Shown here in pieces: positions 25,277 through 33,600 of a DNA stretch of 64,000 nucleotides. The position numbers were made by a program, and so were the translations under genes. The stretch's first letter is position 1; every line of letters starts with the position of its first letter. The notes beneath the pieces are model-generated. The model ran no database searches and was not told the DNA's origin. It saw only the letters and a program-made list of their open reading frames with translations. Origin of the DNA: Glandiceps talaboti (taxonomy: Eukaryota; Hemichordata; Enteropneusta; Spengelidae); assembly GCF_964340395.1 (NCBI RefSeq), contig NC_135560.1:3133998-3197997 (forward strand), in the 5' to 3' direction.

Positions 25277-27674
25277 TTAAAATCCCAATTCCTAAAAATT
25301 ATAAAACATATATGGCATAAATGTCACAAATTCGTTTTATTTTTATATCATTTGTTTTACCATATGCAACCAAAGGTGTAGGCGTTCGAACAAACAAATA
25401 CGAGATTTATACCCTTAACCTTTTACGTCGTAACAATGGGAGGCTGCGTCACTGGTTCTGTGATGTTCGAAATGCAAGCCAAAACATTCATAATCCCAAG
25501 TACCTTTCCAGGTTTTCACAAATTACGTTTTTTAGGCATAGTTTTATTACTTTCATGTTGACCTACCTGAGAAATATATAACTACATATTTTCAGTAAAT
25601 TCTCCTATTGATGAAAGATGGAGAATTATAATGTTGTACAAATTAACCAGATTCAAATTCTACCCAAGTAAGCGTAGAAATAGATGTAGATGCTAATGTA
25701 CAATTAAATTTGGTGTATTCTTCTTTCAGTTATCCATCCTGTGTCTTTGCTTTGTACAATAGACCGGGGTTTAACTACTAAACAAACCATGTCATGTCAT
25801 GTCATGTCATGTTGTGTCATGTTTTATTTTGACATGTTTTATTTATTTTGAAACATTTTCTTTATTTAGCCAGAAATATTCATGCTTTAATGGTTTTATC
25901 ATTTCTCCTCGATGACTTGTAGTTACAATGTGACTGGTATTGTCCTAAGACATATATTGGTGACTAATCCTATCTAATGATGTCTTACAGTCCTGAAGTG
26001 ACATGGAGAGACGTACAACATATCATTGTATGGACATCTGAACCGGGACCGGTAGAAAAGGCCAATAGTCCAGGAACGTTCAAAACAAATGGAATAGGGT
26101 TAAAGGTCGACGAAAGATTCGGTTTTGGTATACTGAATGCCAAGGCTATGATAGACATGGCTAATCCAGATAAATGGATCTCTGTCGCTGAATCCAAAAA
26201 ATGTATCATTACTGCTAAGGATGTTAACTATGAAGCCAGGTAAGGCGTAAACAAATGTGTGGATCCGATTATTCAATTTTAGAATAGATGGGGTAGGTAG
26301 ATTTTTTATTTTATTTTAAAAATTTTTATGTGAGTGTCTAGTTCAGGTAGTTATGTTTTCCATTGTTTCCATATGGTCTCTGTGTTATTGGTTTCTTCTC
26401 ATCAGATGTACAGCCATTACAGATTGGAAAAACAGTGTTTTCCTTCCGTAAGGAAGGAGATGTACATGTATTTATAATAGGGGTTGAAGTGTGTGTGTGT
26501 GTGTCTGTCTGTCTATCTGTATCACCATTTTCTAAAAAAACAGCTGCATCAATTCAAACGAAATTTGGTAGACATGTTCCATAGGGTAATGGCAAGAACT
26601 GATTATATCCCACGAATATTAATATTGATATTTATGGAAATTACACATCAGAATTAAAAATTACATAAGCAACTATATCACAAATGTATGATTTGATAAG
26701 GTTGATGGATGTTGAAGTTTGCATTCTTAAGATACAGCCTAATTTCCGAAAAGCATTATGCAAATTATGCATTAAAATTAATCAGATTTAAACTGAATGC
26801 CTCCCATGAGGGCAAATCACAGGTTTTCATTCCTACACACATTGTTGGAATGCATTCTTATTAAGATATGGCCCATTTCCTGAAAGTTCAAACAATATCA
26901 ATTAGCAAAATGGGCAGCTCATCATCGGGATATTCCCATTGAAGGGAACAACAGCAGTGGAGAGCCCATGGTATGTATGATAAGTCCAGAGCTACAGACA
27001 TTCAAGAGTTTCCGGTCAGATGACATCTTGCGCATATATTACCTTTGGCGGCGTGTCTTGTGACTTCATTGCATTCTGATGGAACTGAACATCGTACAGG
27101 GATTTTTTTACTCAATTGAAATGTAGGCCCACTAGACCCAAAGGGAGATCTAAATATATAGTATATGTATACTCACCAAATGTTTTGGATTTGGTCTGAT
27201 CGAGACATATCTAGCTCAGGCAGTGTCCTCACTCGATAACATATAACACTAACTGCATTGACATCGGAAGGTAGCTGAGGGCAGCCTTCCGATTTCTCTT
27301 AAATTCATATTCTAGTAAATATAATAATTCAAATTGTAATTTAAAAGTCACAGATATTACTAACTTTTTTGATCTTTCAATCTATATCTTATCGTTATCA
27401 ATGTGCCAAGCAAATTACACACGAATCTAATTAACAGCAACAAGATATTGCTTAATTATTCGATTTCATTGATATGCAAATTGTCCTAATTAACATAAAC
27501 AGACCTTGCTCAAAAACTAATCAGGTCTAGCCATTATCCCTACCATTATATGTACCACATTTCATTATAATTGAGCAAGCCGTTTTAAAGAAAATTATGT
27601 AACAGACAGACAGACAGACAGACACAGACACAGACACAGACACAGACACACAGACACAGACACACACAGACACA

Positions 27675-27724
<50 letters not shown>

Positions 27725-30188
27725 CATACACAAACAGATGGACGGACAGGCACACACAGACAGACATCGTCATTTTAATACGTCCCTTTACGGGAGGTAA
27801 AAACTATACCAACAGGCTTTAGAGGATATGTATGCTTTCTCTTGGTTTATGTATGGGCTAAATTAATTGTTTAAGACCATCAATTCAAATTACTTATCAA
27901 AAGTAAAAGCTACGTCAAGCAACCTCATGTGCGCATTGTTATGGTTGACATATATACTAATTATGCAAATTACTCATTAAAACTACAATCTATGCTAACA
28001 GGCTTTATTGGATAAGTGTGCATTGATAGGGTTAATGTATATGCCAAATTATATGGAATTTGAGGAGTGCATACTTAAGATACAACTTAATTACTGAGAA
28101 TAATTAATTATTCAAATTACTCATTAAAAGTAAACGTTGTATCAACAAACTGCTCAGGACAGGTGCGTATTATTATGGTTGGTATATTTGCCACATTATA
28201 TGAAATTTGGAGCTTCCTAATTACCTAAAATATTAATTATGCATTTTTTTCAAAATAAAACTATAAACTACATCAACAACTTTTATAGGACACATACGCT
28301 TGGTTAGGGTTAGTGTATGTACTGAATTATAATGAATTTGAAGTATGCCGTCTTAGGATATAGCCTAATTACCGAACATTAATGCAAATTATTCATTAAA
28401 TCTTTAAGCTAAATCAGCAAACTTTATGACATATGCGCTTTCTCATGGTTAATGTATGTACCAAATTATATTGAATAAGTAAGCGTTCCAAAGATATAAC
28501 CTAATTACCAGATTTAAACTGAATGCCTTCCTTAAGGGTATAGTCTTGCAATTTCATGATTTATGCAAGAAATTTAGCTCTATATCTGTGATTTTTCAAG
28601 TCCCAATGAAATTTAGTAGTCAAAACGAGGTACGTTGCCGTGTAGCCCAAACGATCATGTGCTGAATATTCTGAGAAAATATTGTGTTAAGTCAGTTTAT
28701 CTTTACAGGACGATACCTATTGGTGATTCAATCACAATCAAGATTGATGGCAGTCGTTGTAAAAATCAAAAGTCTGCTGATGTTAAATATTTGGAACATG
28801 TTAAGATGATAGTATCTATAATTCATCCTTGCCGTGGACAAATTCAAATGTACATGGAATCTCCTAGCGGTAGGTACACCCTTGCTTGAAAATTACAATA
28901 GCTTGTGTAATTGTACATGTCATTAGCATAGTCAATTCTTAAATTATATTGTACTTAGAACTAACTATTTAGAGGTGTCAGAAACAAGTGGTTTACTCTT
29001 ATTGATTTCTCCATAGGCACGAAAACTATGCTCCTTTCACAACGGTCAGAAGATAAATCCGGAGAAGGGTTTAAAAACTGGGCATTTATGTCAGTGCACA
29101 CATGGGGAGAAAATCCGGAGGGTGACTGGACACTTACTGTAAGCGACTTGGTAAGTATTGTGCAAGGGGCAATAAAATGAAATGTCGTTGACAGATATCT
29201 TTGTACGAAAGTTTACACGGCAGCAAATGATGAAATCAACGTATCTATGTTGATAGACCAAAGGATCGAAAATACATAATCTGTTTTAAACCTCAGTTCG
29301 AACTAAATTACAAGGAAGAGTTGTTGACAAAAACCTCCAACATATGTCAAAAGTTATATCAGAAACTGGTTTTAAAAGGTACCGTATATATATATATATA
29401 TTAATGTACTAACTTATTTCATGGGAATTTCATGTTAGGTAATAACTAACACAACCCCTCTCTAACCGTTTGGTTACATAATAATGTACACTATATGCGT
29501 TATTTAAAAATAAAGAGCTGATTAAATAGGCATTTTGCTGCAATTATCGACCGAGTGCTTGACTTACTGACTGTATGACTGACTGTCATTTCATTTCAGC
29601 GAGGGCATAATGAAAAATCCGAACCTGGTACTTTGGAAGACTGGGAATTTGAACTGCTTGGTACAACAGAGAAACCAAACCATCAACCAGAACGTGGACG
29701 TGTATACGAAGGGGATTACAATGACGTCAAAGATAACAGACAAACTGTAAGTATGATGCCATGGCATACGAAAATGGTTACAATTACGTCAAAGATAATA
29801 GGCAAACTGTCAGTATGACGTCAAAGATACTAGGAAAACATGTAAGTATGACGTCGGATAGTGGGCGACAAGCGAAAAGATTTGTAATGACGTGAAAATC
29901 AATAGAAAGACTAAGTATGACGTCATACCAAAAGGACGACAATGACATCGAACTCAATAGATAACCTGTATGACGTCATACGGAAGGGACTACAATGACG
30001 TCAAGTACAATAGTTAGGGAGCCTTCAGTATTTACAAGGAGGAAGGCCGGAGGAATCGGGGATGGGTCACATTTTACAAACCTATTCTTAGGGGAGGGTC
30101 ATAGTTTGCATTACAAATATTTGGGGGAGTTTAACATTTTACAATCCGTAGTTTTGTGACCAAATTGAAGATTCAATTATTGTCAATT

Positions 30189-30219
<31 letters not shown>

Positions 30220-30390
30220 TTTGAGATGTAAAAGTGAGATGAGCACTCAACATAGTTTTTACAAGTACTTTACATGCCAATACACAAATAAAAATACATA
30301 TATTGTAAGAAAATCGTTGAGTACCATCTCACCTTATCACTCACACTGTCCGTGAATGTTGTTGTGAAAATATGATGGTGATGGTAGCAG

Positions 30391-30438
<48 letters not shown>

Positions 30439-30546
30439 AGTTTTGAATGTCATAGAGAACACGGACAGTGATACATGTACTGACTCAAGTAGTGACAGTG
30501 AGTCAGATTAAAGTGACACTGATAATGGCAATACTGAAGATGAAGG

Positions 30547-30610
<64 letters not shown>

Positions 30611-33600
30611 ATCAGGGAACTTTTACAAGTGACCAGATCAGACAAAGTATACACAACATGGAAAGCACGTTTTAGATACTAACTAGATTGTGTATGATTA
30701 TAAGAGATAGGTCACTAGCCAGTCTTTTACTGTTTACTGTTTGTCACTTTATATGTAGACATATTGCTTTCTAATACAGAGTCAAAATCATTTAATTTGT
30801 ATGTATGTATGTATACATACAATGGGGATATTGATTAACGTTCATTATATACAGTTGTCATGGAGGGTCATGTTTTACAAAATGGGACAAAGGGGAGTGT
30901 AACTTTTTACAAATGGGGAATGGGGGAGGGTCATGTTTTTCATAACAGACCATGTGTGATTTCCTCCGGCTTTCCCCCCTTTGTAAATACTGAAGGCTCC
31001 CTTAAACTCTAAGTATGACGTCATACAAAAGGATTGTACTGACGTCAAATTCAATACAAAAATGTTAAATATGCCCGTCATATGAAAAGTATTACAAAGA
31101 CAATCTACAATGTGTAAGTATGACATCAGGTGTAGTATATGAAAAGGATTACAATGATGTCAAAGACAATAAATAAACTGTAAATATGACGTCATTCAAA
31201 AAGATTGCATTGATGTCAAAAACCTTTGACAAACTGTAAATATGTCATCAGGTGGATATATGTACATGAAATGTACAATGTACAATGTACAATGATGTCA
31301 AAGACAATAGACAAACTAAATATGACGTCATATCAAAATGATTACGAAGATGTCAAAGACAATACACAAACTAAAAATGACGTCATATCAAAATGATTAC
31401 GAAGATGTCAAAGACAATAGACAGACTAAAAATGACATCAAAATGATTACAAAGATGTCAAAGACAATAGACAGACTAAAAATGACGTCATATCAAAATG
31501 ATTACAAAGATGTCAAAGACAATTGACAGACTAAAAATGACGTCATATCAAAATGATTACAAAGATGTCAAAGACAATAGACAGACTAAAAATGACGTCA
31601 TATCAAAATGATCACGAAGATGTCAAAGACAATAGACAGACTAAAAATGACATCAAAATGATTACAAAGATGTCAAAGACAATAGACAGACTAAAAATGA
31701 CATCAAAATGATTACGAAGATGTCAAAGACAATAGACAGACTAAAAATGACGCCATATCAAAATGATTACAAAGATGTCAAAGACAATAGACAGACTAAA
31801 AATGACGTCTTATCAAAATGATTACAAAGATGTCAAAGACAATAGACAGACTAAAAATGACGTCATATCAAAATGATTACAAAGATGTCAAAGACAATAG
31901 ACAGACTAAAAATGACGTCATATCAAAATGATTACGAAGATGTCAAAGACAATAGACAGACTAAAAATGACATCAAAATGATTACAATGATGTCAAATAC
32001 AATAGACAGACTGTAAAAATGATGTCATATCAAAAGGATTACAATGACGTCATAGACAAGCTCCAACGTCTATGGTTAAACTGTGAGTATATCGTCATTT
32101 CGTCTGAATTATTTTACACTTGAATTGAAATATCTGGCATGTAAATTGAATTATTTTGCACAAATATGACACTTGAATTGAAATATTTTACACTTGAATT
32201 GAAATATCGGACACTTGAATTGAATTATTTTACACTTGAATTGAAATATCTGGCATGTAAATTGAATTATTTCACACAAATATGACACTTGAATTGAATT
32301 ATTTTACACTTGAATTGAAATATTTGACATCGCATTGCAATATCTGAATTATTTTACACTTGAATTTAAATATCTGCCATTTCAGTTGAAATATTTGACA
32401 AATGAATTGAAAGATTTGACATTTGAGTCGAAAGATTTGGTTTTTTACTTTAAATATTTGACGCAGGAATTGAAATATTTGAGATTTGAATTGGGATATT
32501 TGACTACATGAACTGAAATGTTTGACGTAATTGAAATATTTTGACACTTTAATTAAAATATTCGACATCTGAATTGAACGATTTGATATTTAAGTTGGAA
32601 AGATTTGATATTTGAATCGGAAATTTTGACATTGACATACTTTCCAACGAACAAAATGCCTTCAACCTTATAACTCATCAGATTAATACATTGGACTTAT
32701 TACACTTTAATTATGATTTGTTTTATGCTTTCATGGAGGACATTGGGTTATAAAAGAGTAAAAATGTTGCGGGTTGTAGGGGTGATATAGGGCTACCCAA
32801 ACTCGTTATGACGGGGTACATTGTTGACATGAAATCTGAGTACGCCCTTGAAAAGTAGGACAAGACAATTAGTGATAGAATGGTGTGGAACATAAACACA
32901 TTTCCCGATATGATTGGTTGATTGGTTATACGTAACCAAAATAAAATTGAAAATGTCAAATATTCAAGAACACGAAAAAATGAGAACCGCCGCTAATGAA
33001 TGTTGAGTGTTTACGAAAAACAAGACATACTTAAAAATAGACCATACAAACATGAAAGCTGTCAGTTTATCAGGAAATCTATCAAGGTAGTCAACAGGAT
33101 GCCTGAAGACTTGTGACGCTGGTATGGTAATTGGCAATTTAACCGATAACAGCCTGTATTTGTATGATGTACATAGATTTACCATTTAGTTTTCTGACGT
33201 TATGAAAACTATGTTTATAGAACTTAGCAAGACACGTGATGACATGACGTTGTTTTCATAGCATAAACTATTCATGCTTTATTACGTCATGATTTCACGT
33301 GCTTTGTTACGTCATGATTTCAAATATCATTTACATACTCATTTGTATGAATGAAAAATGATCTAATATTGTAAGTGAGTAGTCAGAACTGACGATTCTA
33401 ATTATACAGTGAAGATATTTTCAAACGACTAAACCAATAAACCGATAGCCAGCCAGCAATATATTGGAAACCACAAAAATAGTTATTGAACGGAAATTAG
33501 TCATCAATATAGTTAGCGTGTAAGGATAATGACATCATTAGCTATTAGAGCCGTAATTAGTTTGCATGCGACATTAAGTTGTGTAATTTCTGGTTTTTTT

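Larger units (their letters stand above)
26240..28708 (+). other. PCSK1 intron made largely of Helentron-like repeats
   Basis: Contains a minus-oriented family-2 end at 26441-26590, diverged tandem-like AT-rich units (recurring GCATTCTTAAGATA, CCTAATTACC, ATGCAAATTA motifs about 150-200 bp apart), a plus-oriented family-2 end near 27250-27805, and a terminal piece at 28506-28612. No exon. Confidence 0.65.
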
